The notes: generated from the letters alone by a model not told the origin. Positions 1 to 10,200 are shown, numbered from the stretch's first letter. The stretch: 64,000 nt of DNA from Sphingobacterium alkalisoli (GCF_005049105.1 NZ_SUKA01000005.1:326878-390877); one strand, 5' to 3'. Program-made: numbers and translations.

Positions 1-824
1 CCATCGGCGTAATTGCTAAACATACCATAAGTATTTGCTTGATCCCAGGTTTGCATGGTTCCGCCATAAAATTTGCCGTTAATTACCCCTATGAGCACGC
101 CATTCGGGTGATTTTGAAGATTACCAATTTCTATGGTAGCGGGTGCTAAAAAGAAATTATCGCGTATCGTATTCGGCTTCTCTTTTTCCAGTCCCAGGTC
201 ATCTACGTCTATTCTTACTCCTCCATTTTTGGTTACTATCCAGTAGCCCAGCGGAGTTGCATTAGTTAGACCGGTGTGACGCATGAAATACAGGTGCAAC
301 GGATCCGCTGGTAAGTTTTCTCCATTGATTGTTTCGTAAATATTTGGTTGTACAGTATTATCCGGTTTGACAAAGGAAAGTTTCGTTATTCCTTGTTCTA
401 TACTTAAAACAACGTCGCCTCTAGAAAACTCGGTGATTCCGCGAATTTTAAAATTGTGAAAATACTTCATCCCATTCGATTTGTTTGTAATCGTCAACCG
501 AGTGGTATACACTTTAGCTCCATATCCAAACAGCATGCGAAGGGAAGGGCCTTCATACAGATCACGTTCCGGGTTGATGGATTCGGGAACCATGATATTC
601 CATAGGAACTCCAGCTGGTTAGCATCAATACCCTCAAATCTTGGTTCAATGATCAGGCTGTCCCCTACTACAGCTTCATACAGCGTGTCTAAGCCAATTA
701 TTTCTGGCGTAATTGGCATATTAATGTCATAGTTGCCCTTGTCCTTATAACAGCTGCCCAAGCATAATAGCAAGAAAGCAAAGAACGCAAGTTGAAACAT
801 GTTGATGTTTGTCTTTATTTTCAT
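1..824 (-). CDS. PKD-like family lipoprotein, 3' part beyond window
   Basis: The reading frame starts at 824 and runs off the left edge, so only about the first 274 residues are visible. It opens with a lipoprotein signal ending in LCLGSC (Cys25) followed by YKDKGNYD, which is typical of the PKD-like lipoproteins that accompany SusC/SusD loci in Bacteroidota. The rest is a beta-rich secreted domain without obvious catalytic residues. It starts one base after the stop of the DUF4843 gene, so it is the last visible cistron of the SusCD operon. The role is inferred: a surface-exposed substrate-binding accessory. The exact ligand cannot be told from the sequence. Confidence 0.8.
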   Translation of the reverse strand, partial: MKIKTNINMFQLAFFAFLLLCLGSCYKDKGNYDINMPITPEIIGLDTLYEAVVGDSLIIEPRFEGIDANQLEFLWNIMVPESINPERDLYEGPSLRMLFGYGAKVYTTRLTITNKSNGMKYFHNFKIRGITEFSRGDVVLSIEQGITKLSFVKPDNTVQPNIYETINGENLPADPLHLYFMRHTGLTNATPLGYWIVTKNGGVRIDVDDLGLEKEKPNTIRDNFFLAPATIEIGNLQNHPNGVLIGVINGKFYGGTMQTWDQANTYGMFSNYAD

Positions 825-825
825 A

Positions 826-1644
826 TTATCTAACCTCTCTTCCATTTTCGTCAATAAAAAAATACTTTCCGGATCCTGCATTATATCGGAGTAGCATCGG
901 CCTGCTCGGATTGTCCTTATGGTAAAAGGAATAGGTCGCACCATTATCTTCTGTATTCAACACGTAGCCTTTCTCTGGATTGTTATTCACCCAGCGGAAG
1001 GGGTCGTTTAGCATCATTGTGAGTACGCTGGCGATGTAGGTGTTTTTCGGTACACCAAATGGATCTTCATCCGTGTTTGTCATATAATCTAGCCCAGTTA
1101 CAAGTATAAATAATTGATGTTTTGCGCGGGAATAGTCACCGAGCCATTGATCCCACCAGTGCGGCTTTTCTAATCGTGCTGACAGTATAACCCGGGCACG
1201 GATAATGTTAGGGTTTTCAACACCAAAGTCTTCTGTTCCCTGTAGTTTTAAAATTACAGACACAGACCGCTCTTCTAGATCGGATACATTGTACAGAATA
1301 AGAGGAAGCCATGCGCGTCCTGAGTTAGCAACTATGGAATAATTATCTTCTAAGGGTTTATAGTGTAGTTCGGGAACTGCAGTGGATGAGTCCTGTTCCA
1401 CATACGCCTTATAAGTACTGCCTTGCGGAAGACGATGCCCCGTAATTCGTACAGGTAGATAGACGGTGTCTACAGCTTTTGTCATGTCGTATGCAAAGGT
1501 ATAGACAATGCTATCGCGATCATCACGGTTGAGATCGAAATAGATATTTGCATCTTGCTCATAGAGCTTCAGCTCCGCTTCTTTACAGCCATATAGTGAC
1601 ATAATCGCGATTAATGCTAAAATAAAATAATTTATCTTTTTCAT
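826..1644 (-). CDS. DUF4843 domain lipoprotein
   Basis: A secreted lipoprotein of about 272 residues. I chose the start at 1644 because it gives a clean signal peptide (MKKINYFILALIAIMSLYGC, lipid Cys20); a longer in-frame start at 1707 would add 21 residues before the signal and overlap susD. The mature part matches what is known of DUF4843 proteins: an early YFD segment, then a beta-sandwich with PHWWDQWLGDYS near the middle. These proteins occur only next to SusC/SusD pairs with PKD-like lipoproteins and are thought to sit in the same surface complex. It lies 16 bp after susD and directly abuts the next gene, which indicates co-transcription. Confidence 0.85.
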   Translation of the reverse strand: MKKINYFILALIAIMSLYGCKEAELKLYEQDANIYFDLNRDDRDSIVYTFAYDMTKAVDTVYLPVRITGHRLPQGSTYKAYVEQDSSTAVPELHYKPLEDNYSIVANSGRAWLPLILYNVSDLEERSVSVILKLQGTEDFGVENPNIIRARVILSARLEKPHWWDQWLGDYSRAKHQLFILVTGLDYMTNTDEDPFGVPKNTYIASVLTMMLNDPFRWVNNNPEKGYVLNTEDNGATYSFYHKDNPSRPMLLRYNAGSGKYFFIDENGREVR

Positions 1645-1660
1645 AAGTTGTTTTGATGGA

Positions 1661-3142
1661 TTAACGTTCACCATAAATAATCTCGTCATCTGGTAATGGG
1701 AGTACAAAAATGCTTTGATTAGCAGGGATTATCTCGCCTTGAAATCCAATAATGGGTTTGTTTAGCCTTTTATAAGCGTAGAACAGCTGGCCTTCGGCAT
1801 ATAGTTCTTTTCTATATTCTTTGAGCAGTTCGGTCTGAAACTGTTCCAAACTAGCGGCTTGCACTTTTGGAGCGATTGCCCGCTGTTCCCGAACTTCATC
1901 CAGATAAGCTAGGGCACGTACCGGATCGCTTTCATAGGTGCATTCTGCAGCGATATAATAAATCTCGCTAAGTCGGATGCCTGGTGCCATAAGATAATGT
2001 CTATTTGCAATAAAGGTATCCCCTAGTGGGTTCCGTCGATATTTTTGAATCGATACCTCATTACTATTCAATCCGGTAAACCACTGCGAAAATCGTATAT
2101 CTGTAGCACCAGGACCTGATGTTTCGTAGATGCTTCGCGTGTCATCTACTTCTAAATACATATAGTTTGTGTTTTCTGGGAACCAGTCGCTATTGTATTG
2201 GTTGTTCATCGCTGGGATATACCATCCAAAAAGCAGTTCTTTATAAAAGATACGATCTTTTTTGTCATTGTCTACCGCTAGGAAATCCGTTCTATTTGTC
2301 CACGGGAACTTTTTAGCATCAATGACTATCATCGCATTCGCCATTGCACTCACTTTGTCTCCCTTATATAGGTACACGCGGGCTAGGGCGCCACATACCG
2401 CATAGTAGTTTAGTCGATGTCTTCTATTTTGTAAGAATAAGCTTGGGTTATGTAATTCGGTGTTGGCCAGTGTGTCTGCATTGGGATATCCAATAATATA
2501 GGCTGATTTGCGGATTGGATCGTTTGCCAGTAGTTCTTTGGCTTGTTCCATATCGTCAATTACGGAGTCTAATACTTCCGTCACCTTAGACATGGCTGTC
2601 GTTTTATTCGAGTAGGAGGTTACATACGGTATCGCAGTGGCTTCCGGATTTACCAGAGGAGCAGGGGCGAATAACCGAAGTGCATCAAAATGCAGATAGC
2701 CGCGTAGTGCTAGCGCCTCTCCCTTGATAATACGGTAATTATCTCCGATAAACAGACGCTGTTGTCGGTCGATTTGTTCTAGAATAAGGTTAGTGTTTAC
2801 AATACCGTTATAAAGTCCCAACCATATCGCGTCTTTACGTTGCATAAAGTCAGCGTCGTCGTACTTGTAGTTTTTCGTGGGCAGGTATTTGCTATAGTCA
2901 AAAGGTTTTATCCTGTAATTTTGAACCAATACTTCCGGGGTGCCGACGGTAAGTTCTTTCCCGTAAAGATCTGCCTTGGCACCGCGGGTATAAATTCCCA
3001 ATAACGCTTCCTTAAATCCCTCTTCTGTTGAAAAGAGAAGATCCCTGTCGATATCGCTTTCTGGCTGAATATCGAGCCATTTTGAGCAGGATAAAAAAGC
3101 AGTTTGCGATAACAGCAGGATGTATATTATAAGTTTTTTCAT
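1661..3142 (-). CDS. RagB/SusD family nutrient-uptake outer-membrane lipoprotein
   Basis: A 493-residue SusD homologue, the surface lid that captures substrate and passes it to the TonB-dependent SusC channel. A lipoprotein signal ends in AFLSC (Cys19). The next residues (KWLDIQPESDI) are the usual SusD start, and the C-terminal third has the usual SEIYYIAAE motif and ends in a PLPDDEIIYG-type tail. The body has the alpha-helical TPR-like character of the family (YLHFDALRLFAPAPLVN). It lies 30 bp downstream of the SusC gene in the same operon. The neighbouring DUF4843 and PKD-like genes are not glycan enzymes, so the substrate might be a peptide or another polymer rather than a polysaccharide (inference). 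Confidence 0.93.
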   Translation of the reverse strand: MKKLIIYILLLSQTAFLSCSKWLDIQPESDIDRDLLFSTEEGFKEALLGIYTRGAKADLYGKELTVGTPEVLVQNYRIKPFDYSKYLPTKNYKYDDADFMQRKDAIWLGLYNGIVNTNLILEQIDRQQRLFIGDNYRIIKGEALALRGYLHFDALRLFAPAPLVNPEATAIPYVTSYSNKTTAMSKVTEVLDSVIDDMEQAKELLANDPIRKSAYIIGYPNADTLANTELHNPSLFLQNRRHRLNYYAVCGALARVYLYKGDKVSAMANAMIVIDAKKFPWTNRTDFLAVDNDKKDRIFYKELLFGWYIPAMNNQYNSDWFPENTNYMYLEVDDTRSIYETSGPGATDIRFSQWFTGLNSNEVSIQKYRRNPLGDTFIANRHYLMAPGIRLSEIYYIAAECTYESDPVRALAYLDEVREQRAIAPKVQAASLEQFQTELLKEYRKELYAEGQLFYAYKRLNKPIIGFQGEIIPANQSIFVLPLPDDEIIYGER

Positions 3143-3172
3143 TATTTAGTTCGCTATGATATGTATTCTGTT

Positions 3173-6100
3173 TTATAGTGCTGCTTGTAAACTAAAGCTA
3201 ATACTTCTTGCGAAGGGATAGTTGATCCCTCTTTCTTGCCGTACAGTAGACATGCGGAAAATATCATTTGCCGTCAGTCCTAAGCGAAGGCGGGACAATG
3301 ACATTTTTTGCACCCAAGCTGTTTCAAAATCGTACGATAGGAACACAGACTGTAAGGCCAATAGATTATCGGGCATAATAAAACGCGATGAAACCCTCGT
3401 TTGTCCTTGGTCTTGTATGCTTTTATAGAAGGTGACATCGCCTGGGTTTTTCCATTTTTCAGCTAATACCCGACTGTCTACATTATAACGTGGATCGGCA
3501 TTTTCGACACGGTCGACCAGCGTTTGGTTGTACATTTTAGCACCCATGCGCGCTTGGAAATAGGCTACTGCTGTTAGTTGTTTATACCGTAGTGTACCAC
3601 CAAAAAAGCCTTCCAGTTTTGGGGTTGCAACGGCTACTACTGTAATATCTCTTGCATTCCAGTCATAAGTCAGCGACCCGTGTCGATTTAAGTATACCTC
3701 GCGGCCGCTTTCCGGATCAATGCCCAAGGATGGAACAGCATATATCGCATCTACCGACTGTCCTTCTTTAAAGCGGAGAAAAGGAACACCTAAATTTTCC
3801 TGTTCCTGCTGTTCCTCGTCGACCCGGTCATTATAGCTCTTTAGCGAATTGGAAATACGCACAATTTTATTTTCATTTCGAACTAGGTTAGCCATTAGGC
3901 TTAATGTCCAGTCTTTATTCCGTATCGGTATTGCGTTGAAATTAATTTCAAAACCTTTATTTTCCATGTCGCCCAGATTCTCTTTGTATGATGCAAAGCC
4001 GGTTGATGGCGCTACGGTAAGATCCGTCAAGATATCTTTGGTTAACTTATAATATAGTCGTGGCGATAGGGTTATACGGTCGTTAAATAAGCCCAGATCG
4101 ATGCCGACATCCGTATTCTGTGTTTTTTGCCAGGTTAAGTCTTCGTTTCCATAATTACGGACGCTAGCACCAATACCTGATGAGTACCAATTGGTTTGAT
4201 CGTAGGTATAAGTAGTTGTAGACATATACGGTGCAAAGTTGACCGAACCCGTCAAGCCTGTCGTCGCGCGTAATCGGAATAAGTTAATAACGTCGTTTTG
4301 AAACCAGGACTCGTTGTGTACATTCCAACCCAGACCGAAAGACCAGAAGGGGGCTGTGCGGTTGTTATCGCCGAATTTAGACGAGCCATCCATACGCACC
4401 GTGGCGTCCATAAGGAATCGGTTATCATATGAATAGTTTGTGCTCAAAAAAGCACCGAATAATCGGGATAAAGCTAAGGAACTGTATGGACTTGCATTTT
4501 CAGCGTATCCTTTTGCAAAGCCTATGCTTTGAAAGCGATCGTTGGGAAAGCCAATTGCCGTAAAAGAGCGTTCATCCATATTTTCGGTACGAATGTTAGT
4601 TCCGCCGACGACATTAAAGTCACTTTTTCCGATCCGTCTTAGCCAGTTTAAACGAACGTTTGCATCCCATTGTAGTTCGTTGTTGTAATAGCTTTCATAG
4701 CTGCCTTTTTCATCTGTCCGGTCTGTCGAATAATTATAAAATTCATTCGCCATGGGAGAAATAAATTCGTCTGCGGTATTCATGCGTTTCATTAGGCTAA
4801 CTTGTCCGCGTAGACGTAGTCCGTTGCCCAGGTCAAAGTCACCTGCAAAGTTATTCAGAACTTCCGTATAACCTTGCCGATTAAAGCTGTTTAAGGTCGC
4901 GTTATATAATGGGTTCAGTACAGATTCATCGTTAGTATTTCCTGATGCATCGACACGTCTCCAAGTATCTACCCGTTGAATAATATTTCCATTGTCGTCC
5001 CTCATGCGGTAATACGGGTTCATGAGTACATAATTTACATAATCACCATAGGGCGATTCCGTTCCCTGTACGACTGTAATTGCTAACTCATTGAAAAAAC
5101 GAATTTTATTTTTTAAGTTATAATTGAAGTTTAAACCACCAGAATATTGGTTCCGATCTGAACCTTTCATCACCCCAGGTCTGGTCTGGTACCGAACGTC
5201 CACGCCGTAGCGGAAGGTCTCTGAGCCGCCTTCTACAAATAAACCATGCTTTTGTCCGACAGCCGTGCGTAAGGGCTGCGATAGCCAATAGGAGTCTACG
5301 CCGCCCAATACATTTGCTAGCTTGCTATAATACAGCTCGTCGAGATTACTTTGTGGCTGGCGTTGGATCTCGGAATCAAATAAACCAGACAACCGTTCAA
5401 ACTCCAGTTTTTCAGGAGCATGTAATACATTGTAGTCGCTAATATCTGGCGCATTGACATTGCTCTCGTGCGAGTAGGTTAATTGTAGCTTCCCTTCTTT
5501 AGGTGCCTTGGTAGTGATCACCATTACACCGTTTGCAGCTCGAGAACCGTAAATAGCCGTAGCAGCTGCATCTTTAAGTATCGTAACCGTTTCGATACGT
5601 GTCATATCAAGATCGAGTACTTTTTGAACACTCACTTCATAACCGTCCAGTATAAATGCTGGCATATTTGTTGTTCCCGTAATGTTATCTCTACGCAGTA
5701 CCTCACCACTTCCTGCAGGTAGGGCAGAGGATCCACGAACATTAATATTAGGTATAGTGTTCGGATTTGCACCAGCTAGGTTGTTGTCTAATAATTTGAA
5801 CGAAGGATCAAATACTTGCATAGCTTGCAGGACATTCTGGGGGTTTACTTGACGTAATTCTTCACCACTTTTTGTGATTGCAGTACCGGTATAAGAGTCT
5901 TTTTTAATGGTCTGATATCCCGTTACAATTACCTCATCGACCTGCGCCGCTTCCTCCTGCATTTGAATGTTATAAGTCAACTTTCCATCCTGTAATTTGA
6001 ATACGGTTGGTTTATATCCAATCATCGTTACTGTGACCGATCTTTCCCCTATAGTGCTAGGTAATGTGAAATTTCCAGCTTGGTCGGCTACCGCAATAGT

Positions 6101-6550
6101 TTTACCGTCGATGGCAAAGCTTGCCCCACCCAACGCTGCACCGTCGCTTCCGAGGACTTGTCCTCGGATTGTTTGCTGCGGCATGTCCTGTTTCGACTGG
6201 ATTGGCTTACTTGGGGTATTCTTTCCCTGCGGTTTTCGTTCCAGCACAATCGTTCGATCTACAATTCGATATGAAATATTCCTTGGGGTAAGGATTTTGT
6301 CTAAGAATGCCTCTAATGGCATGTTTTTAGCGACTATACTTACTGGCGATGCATTGTTCAACAAGTCTTTTGTGCCCAATACTTCGTAGGCAATCTGTTG
6401 CTTTACAACTTGCAAAACCGTCGCCAATGCGGTGTTCTGTCCAGTATAGGTAACTGTCTGCGGGTAGGCTGCATGACCAATTTGAAGGCATACAACGAAA
6501 TACAAAAATGTACTTAGCTTGATCACTCTAATAAAGTAACTTAAATTCAT
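3173..6550 (-). CDS. SusC/RagA family TonB-linked outer-membrane transporter with STN domain
   Basis: An 1125-residue TonB-dependent channel. Domain order: signal peptide (about 1-30), an STN domain (about 30-110, the periplasmic module that signals to FecR-type anti-sigma factors), a carboxypeptidase-regulatory-like beta domain (about 128-205), the plug with VDEVIVTGYQ and an LKDAAATAIYGSRAANGV segment, and a 22-strand-type barrel to the end. The STN domain fits the FecR and ECF sigma genes just upstream: substrate binding is relayed through FecR to the sigma factor (known for this architecture). The extreme C-terminus ends in an aromatic/hydrophobic beta strand, as expected for BAM-dependent insertion. 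It is followed at 30 bp by susD. Confidence 0.95.
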   Translation of the reverse strand: MNLSYFIRVIKLSTFLYFVVCLQIGHAAYPQTVTYTGQNTALATVLQVVKQQIAYEVLGTKDLLNNASPVSIVAKNMPLEAFLDKILTPRNISYRIVDRTIVLERKPQGKNTPSKPIQSKQDMPQQTIRGQVLGSDGAALGGASFAIDGKTIAVADQAGNFTLPSTIGERSVTVTMIGYKPTVFKLQDGKLTYNIQMQEEAAQVDEVIVTGYQTIKKDSYTGTAITKSGEELRQVNPQNVLQAMQVFDPSFKLLDNNLAGANPNTIPNINVRGSSALPAGSGEVLRRDNITGTTNMPAFILDGYEVSVQKVLDLDMTRIETVTILKDAAATAIYGSRAANGVMVITTKAPKEGKLQLTYSHESNVNAPDISDYNVLHAPEKLEFERLSGLFDSEIQRQPQSNLDELYYSKLANVLGGVDSYWLSQPLRTAVGQKHGLFVEGGSETFRYGVDVRYQTRPGVMKGSDRNQYSGGLNFNYNLKNKIRFFNELAITVVQGTESPYGDYVNYVLMNPYYRMRDDNGNIIQRVDTWRRVDASGNTNDESVLNPLYNATLNSFNRQGYTEVLNNFAGDFDLGNGLRLRGQVSLMKRMNTADEFISPMANEFYNYSTDRTDEKGSYESYYNNELQWDANVRLNWLRRIGKSDFNVVGGTNIRTENMDERSFTAIGFPNDRFQSIGFAKGYAENASPYSSLALSRLFGAFLSTNYSYDNRFLMDATVRMDGSSKFGDNNRTAPFWSFGLGWNVHNESWFQNDVINLFRLRATTGLTGSVNFAPYMSTTTYTYDQTNWYSSGIGASVRNYGNEDLTWQKTQNTDVGIDLGLFNDRITLSPRLYYKLTKDILTDLTVAPSTGFASYKENLGDMENKGFEINFNAIPIRNKDWTLSLMANLVRNENKIVRISNSLKSYNDRVDEEQQEQENLGVPFLRFKEGQSVDAIYAVPSLGIDPESGREVYLNRHGSLTYDWNARDITVVAVATPKLEGFFGGTLRYKQLTAVAYFQARMGAKMYNQTLVDRVENADPRYNVDSRVLAEKWKNPGDVTFYKSIQDQGQTRVSSRFIMPDNLLALQSVFLSYDFETAWVQKMSLSRLRLGLTANDIFRMSTVRQERGINYPFARSISFSLQAAL

Positions 6551-6599
6551 TAATTTTGTGGTTAGTAATTGGACTAAGTCCGTTACAATTCAGTTAATT

Positions 6600-6652
6600 G
6601 TCAGCATAGCTGACTCAGTTCCGGCGGGAAGGTATTGCAACTACCTTTCCGC
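6600..6652. terminator. Hairpins between fecR and susC
   Basis: Two inverted repeats lie in the 171-bp gap. GTCAGC (6600-6605) pairs with GCTGAC (6609-6614). GCGGGAAGGTA (6624-6634) pairs with TACCTTTCCGC (6642-6652) around a 7-nt loop with one G-T wobble. Neither is followed by a T-run on the minus strand, so this may be an attenuator or processing site separating the regulator genes from the highly expressed susC operon, rather than a simple terminator. Confidence 0.4.
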
Positions 6653-6721
6653 TATTTATCTTAGATTTTCGTGCTGATTTTTTCCTTGAACCTCCTTTCT
6701 TCCATTCATTCCATAATTCTT

Positions 6722-7912
6722 CTATTCGTTCCCGTTGGCCGGTGCTATAATTAATTTATTATCAGCAGTCATTTGATAGGTTATGTTGTTGCTTTCCAGT
6801 AAACTCAATATGGTCGATAACTTGCTGGTGCGAAAGGTTCCGCCAAAAAATTCAATATCCGGAACGGTACCTTTGTAGATTACATCTACATTATACCAAC
6901 GGGATACTTCGCTCATTACTTCCTTCAACGATTTTCCGTCAAAGTTGAACTTTCCGTTAAGCCATGCCAGTTCTTGTGCTACATCTACGTCCTTTCTAGA
7001 AAGTTTGCCCTTTCGTAAAACGGATTGTTGTCCTGGTTTAAGCTCCGTTTCTGTTTGGTCTGCCAAAGCCTGTACACGCACTTTTCCTTCCGTCAATGTT
7101 GTTTTAATCGGATAACCGTCTGTGTATGCGTTTACATTGAAATGAGTGCCTAATACCGTAATCTTTTGATCGTTGCTGATTACTATAAAAGGATGATTGG
7201 CTTGCTTTGCCACTTCAAAGTACGCTTCACCCTGCAGAGTGACTTCTCTTTTGTCTTTTGCAAATCTAACTGGATAATCTAATTCGCTACCCGCATTTAG
7301 TTTTACGCGGGTACCGTCGGGAAGGGTTACGCTGTATAAACCACCTCTGGGAGTAGCTATTTTGACGGATACAACAGATTCCGTCTCTGTAACAAGTTCT
7401 CCATCTTTGTAGTTTAGCCCATTTTCATTGATATAAATTTCCTGCTGTGTTTGATCCAGTTCGAATAGCCTACCATCAGAAAGTCTTACTGTAGCTTTAT
7501 TTCCTGCGGGTGCATAATCGATATCCGCCGTCTGCTGATTAGAATTTGCAGTTTGATTCGTATTAGTGAAAAATAGGTACACACTAAAGGAAACTGCTAA
7601 CAATACCGATGCTGCAATAATGTATGGGCGAAAAATCCGCAGAAAAGGAGGGGCGATCGCTAATGGAGACGGAAACACTTTTTTTCTTAATCGTTTATAC
7701 GCTCCTTCAGTATCTACTTGAGCAAATCGATGATAGGCCTGCTGCTGTTCCGTGTGATTGATACAGTTTTGGTAAATATCTCGGTTACTCTCCGAAAGTT
7801 CTAGCCACTGGCTTAATAATGCTTGCTCTGTTTCGGTTAATTTTGATCCTTTGATTTCTTTTGCGATAATTTCTCCGATAACGACTGGTTCTTTCTCTTT
7901 CTTGCTATTCAT
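6722..7912 (-). CDS. FecR family anti-sigma factor
   Basis: A 396-residue inner-membrane regulator. There is a cytoplasmic N-terminus (about 1-95) that should bind the sigma factor, one membrane helix at about 97-116 (IIAASVLLAVSFSVYLFF), a periplasmic FecR domain (about 185-285, including GEAYFEVAKQANHPFIV) and a C-terminal DUF4974 domain (about 320-390) with FDGKSLKEVMSEVSRWYNVDV. It lies directly downstream of the ECF sigma gene and upstream of an STN-domain SusC, the standard three-part trans-envelope switch in Bacteroidota. It would hold or activate the sigma factor depending on contact with the STN domain of the receptor. Confidence 0.94.
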   Translation of the reverse strand: MNSKKEKEPVVIGEIIAKEIKGSKLTETEQALLSQWLELSESNRDIYQNCINHTEQQQAYHRFAQVDTEGAYKRLRKKVFPSPLAIAPPFLRIFRPYIIAASVLLAVSFSVYLFFTNTNQTANSNQQTADIDYAPAGNKATVRLSDGRLFELDQTQQEIYINENGLNYKDGELVTETESVVSVKIATPRGGLYSVTLPDGTRVKLNAGSELDYPVRFAKDKREVTLQGEAYFEVAKQANHPFIVISNDQKITVLGTHFNVNAYTDGYPIKTTLTEGKVRVQALADQTETELKPGQQSVLRKGKLSRKDVDVAQELAWLNGKFNFDGKSLKEVMSEVSRWYNVDVIYKGTVPDIEFFGGTFRTSKLSTILSLLESNNITYQMTADNKLIIAPANGNE

Positions 7913-7974
7913 ATTTCCTGTTGTTATCTATATATACAACACCAAATTGAAAAAGTACTAAAGAAAAATGCGAA

Positions 7975-8577
7975 TTATTGAAATTTTTCTACAATAAATA
8001 CACCTGCAATTAAAAGAATGAAAGAATCTTTGTTTATTTTACTTCGTAAAATGGCTAATGCACGGATTTTTTGATTTTTTACAGTTTGTATATTTATTCC
8101 CATCTCATCAGCCACCTCTTGGTTGCTTTTCCCCTCTAAATAGGTTGATTTAATAATTTGTTGAGCTTTAGGGGGGAGATTTTGTATTGCCGTATATAAT
8201 TCGCCCATAGCTTCAGCATACACGATATGCTGTAGTTGACTTTCTTGAAATTGTTCTTGATCTGCTAGATAATTGTCTGTACGAGCAGCTCGACGTTGCC
8301 GAGCAGTTTGTTTATTCAATCCGATTCGACGGGCTGTCTGGTATAAAGACGACTTAAGATGAAGTAAATTTTCAAAATCACGTTGACTGTTCCACATATT
8401 TACAAAAGCTTCTTCTGCAATATCCTCTGCTTCTCTCGTTTCTTCTACAAATTGTCCTGCAAATAAGCAGATACGACTATAATAGCGGTGAAAAACAAAT
8501 TCAAATGCCTTCTCTTTTCCAATATTTAAATCTTCAAGCAGATGTAATTCGCTACTATACTTCATTTTTATCGCCAT
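7975..8577 (-). CDS. ECF RNA polymerase sigma factor, FecI/Bacteroidota SusCD type
   Basis: A 200-residue sigma-70 family protein. Region 2 spans about 25-90 (FEFVFHRYYSRICLFAGQFV, then AEDIAEEAFVNMW). Region 4 spans about 125-180 with the helix-turn-helix GKSNQEVADEMGINIQTVKNQ. It heads the fecR-susC-susD cluster and probably drives susC transcription on receptor signalling. A start four codons further in (MKYSSE) is also possible. The C-terminal tail (SFILLIAGVFIVEKFQ) is unusually hydrophobic for a soluble sigma factor. Hydrophobic tails on such ECF factors have been noted in this phylum, but their role is not settled. Confidence 0.93.
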   Translation of the reverse strand: MAIKMKYSSELHLLEDLNIGKEKAFEFVFHRYYSRICLFAGQFVEETREAEDIAEEAFVNMWNSQRDFENLLHLKSSLYQTARRIGLNKQTARQRRAARTDNYLADQEQFQESQLQHIVYAEAMGELYTAIQNLPPKAQQIIKSTYLEGKSNQEVADEMGINIQTVKNQKIRALAILRSKINKDSFILLIAGVFIVEKFQ

Positions 8578-8855
8578 TTCATCCGGTTAATACGAACTAT
8601 TGCCGTAAATATAAACATAATTCAAAAATAAAGTTAACAGAACCCTTACTTCTGCAAGTTGATCTTCATTTATCCTCGAATAACACAATCTTTCGTATCG
8701 GTCTCTCATTGTTATATTTATCGACAAGGAAATCATACACTTGGTTGTGCTTTTAACATCCAATCCGTACCTTAGTGACATGCTGTATACTGGTTAGCAA
8801 AAGGAATAACCGGAAGAAAAAACAGTTTACCGATTTCGTAACAATGATATAAAGT

Positions 8856-10196
8856 ATGGATGATTTTATCGCCGCTCGTTCCCAAATGGCTATGTCGCTT
8901 GGTTTTCACATTATATTTGCCTGTGTGGGGATGGTTATGCCTTTTTTTATGGCTATTAGCCACTATAGGTATCTCCGTACAGGGGATGAAATCTACAAAG
9001 GACTAACAAAAGCATGGAGCAAAGGGGTTGCTATCCTTTTCGCGACCGGTGCAGTATCGGGAACCATGCTGTCCTTTGAATTGGGATTATTATGGCCCGA
9101 GTTTATGAAACACGCCGGTCCCATTTTTGGTATGCCCTTTTCATTGGAAGGAACAGCATTCTTTATCGAAGCCATCGCATTGGGTTTCTTTTTATATGGT
9201 TGGAATCGGTTCAATAAATGGTTTCACTGGGCTACGGGTGTGTTGGTCGGTATCAGTGGTTTAGCCTCGGGAATACTTGTCGTCGCTGCGAATGCTTGGA
9301 TGAATAGTCCGGCAGGTTTCGATTATCATGAAGGCGTTTATTCAAATATTGACCCCATAGCAGCGATGCTGAATGATGCCTGGTTTTCTCAGGCTTTGCA
9401 TATGGTTTTAGCCGCATTTGTATCCACCGGATTTACGGTGGCTGGTATGCATGCGCTTATGATTTTGAAACGAAAAAATATCGAGTTTCATTCCAAGGCT
9501 TTCAAGATTGCTGCTACCTGTGGCTGTATTGCCGCTTTATTGCAGCCCATTAGCGGAGATATTTCCGCCAAAGATGTCGCCGAGCGACAACCAACGAAGC
9601 TGGCGGCTATGGAAGCACATTTTGATACCGAGGCAAGAGCGCCCTTCATTATCGGTGGCATTGTTAATGAGGAAGAGCAGAAATTGGATTACGCCATCAA
9701 AATCCCTAGTCTATTGAGTTTTTTGGCACATGGTGACGTAAACAAACCTGTCACTGGACTCAATGAGTTTCCAAAAGAAAACTGGCCACCTGTCGCGATT
9801 ACGCACTATGCATTCCAGCTAATGATCACCTTGGGTATGCTACTGTGCGGACTTTCACTTTTGTATTTTATTGCTATTTGGAAGAAGCAGCATTGGATGC
9901 ACACTAATTGGTTCTTACGTCTTTTTGTATTCGCCATACCATTAGGTTTCATCGCACTTGAAGCGGGTTGGGTAGTTACCGAAGTCGGGCGTCAGCCTTG
10001 GATTATTTACGGCATCATGCGTACAAAAGATGCGGTGACACCCATGCCCGGTATTGTATATTCCTTCTACATCTTCACTTCGGTGTTTGTGTCGCTTTCG
10101 GCTATTGTCATCTTTCTCTTGTATAGGCAACTGAAAATGGTCGGTAGATTGTATGATGTAACGGATCCTAACTTTGGCATAAAATCAAAATCATAA
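8856..10196 (+). CDS. cydA: Cytochrome bd ubiquinol oxidase subunit I
   Basis: A 446-residue multi-helix membrane protein that oxidises quinol and carries the haems of the bd oxidase. His18 in the first helix (LGFH) and the His in SQALHM (about residue 182) are the expected axial haem ligands, and GRQPW near residue 376 is the family signature. The Q loop is short, as in cyanide-insensitive or bd-II-like forms, compared with about 520 residues in the long E. coli type. It lies 4 bp upstream of cydB. No cydX-like small gene or cydCD is visible nearby. It supports respiration at low oxygen tension and resistance to respiratory inhibitors (family knowledge). Confidence 0.96.
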   Translation: MDDFIAARSQMAMSLGFHIIFACVGMVMPFFMAISHYRYLRTGDEIYKGLTKAWSKGVAILFATGAVSGTMLSFELGLLWPEFMKHAGPIFGMPFSLEGTAFFIEAIALGFFLYGWNRFNKWFHWATGVLVGISGLASGILVVAANAWMNSPAGFDYHEGVYSNIDPIAAMLNDAWFSQALHMVLAAFVSTGFTVAGMHALMILKRKNIEFHSKAFKIAATCGCIAALLQPISGDISAKDVAERQPTKLAAMEAHFDTEARAPFIIGGIVNEEEQKLDYAIKIPSLLSFLAHGDVNKPVTGLNEFPKENWPPVAITHYAFQLMITLGMLLCGLSLLYFIAIWKKQHWMHTNWFLRLFVFAIPLGFIALEAGWVVTEVGRQPWIIYGIMRTKDAVTPMPGIVYSFYIFTSVFVSLSAIVIFLLYRQLKMVGRLYDVTDPNFGIKSKS

Positions 10197-10200
10197 GGTT

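Noticed and set aside
481..732. 83-codon plus-strand frame opposite the PKD-like lipoprotein
   Set aside because: Shadow of the minus-strand lipoprotein gene, whose signal peptide and family N-terminus are clear.
5997..6389. 130-codon plus-strand frame inside the SusC gene
   Set aside because: Antisense shadow of the STN and regulatory-domain coding region, which is clearly conserved on the minus strand.
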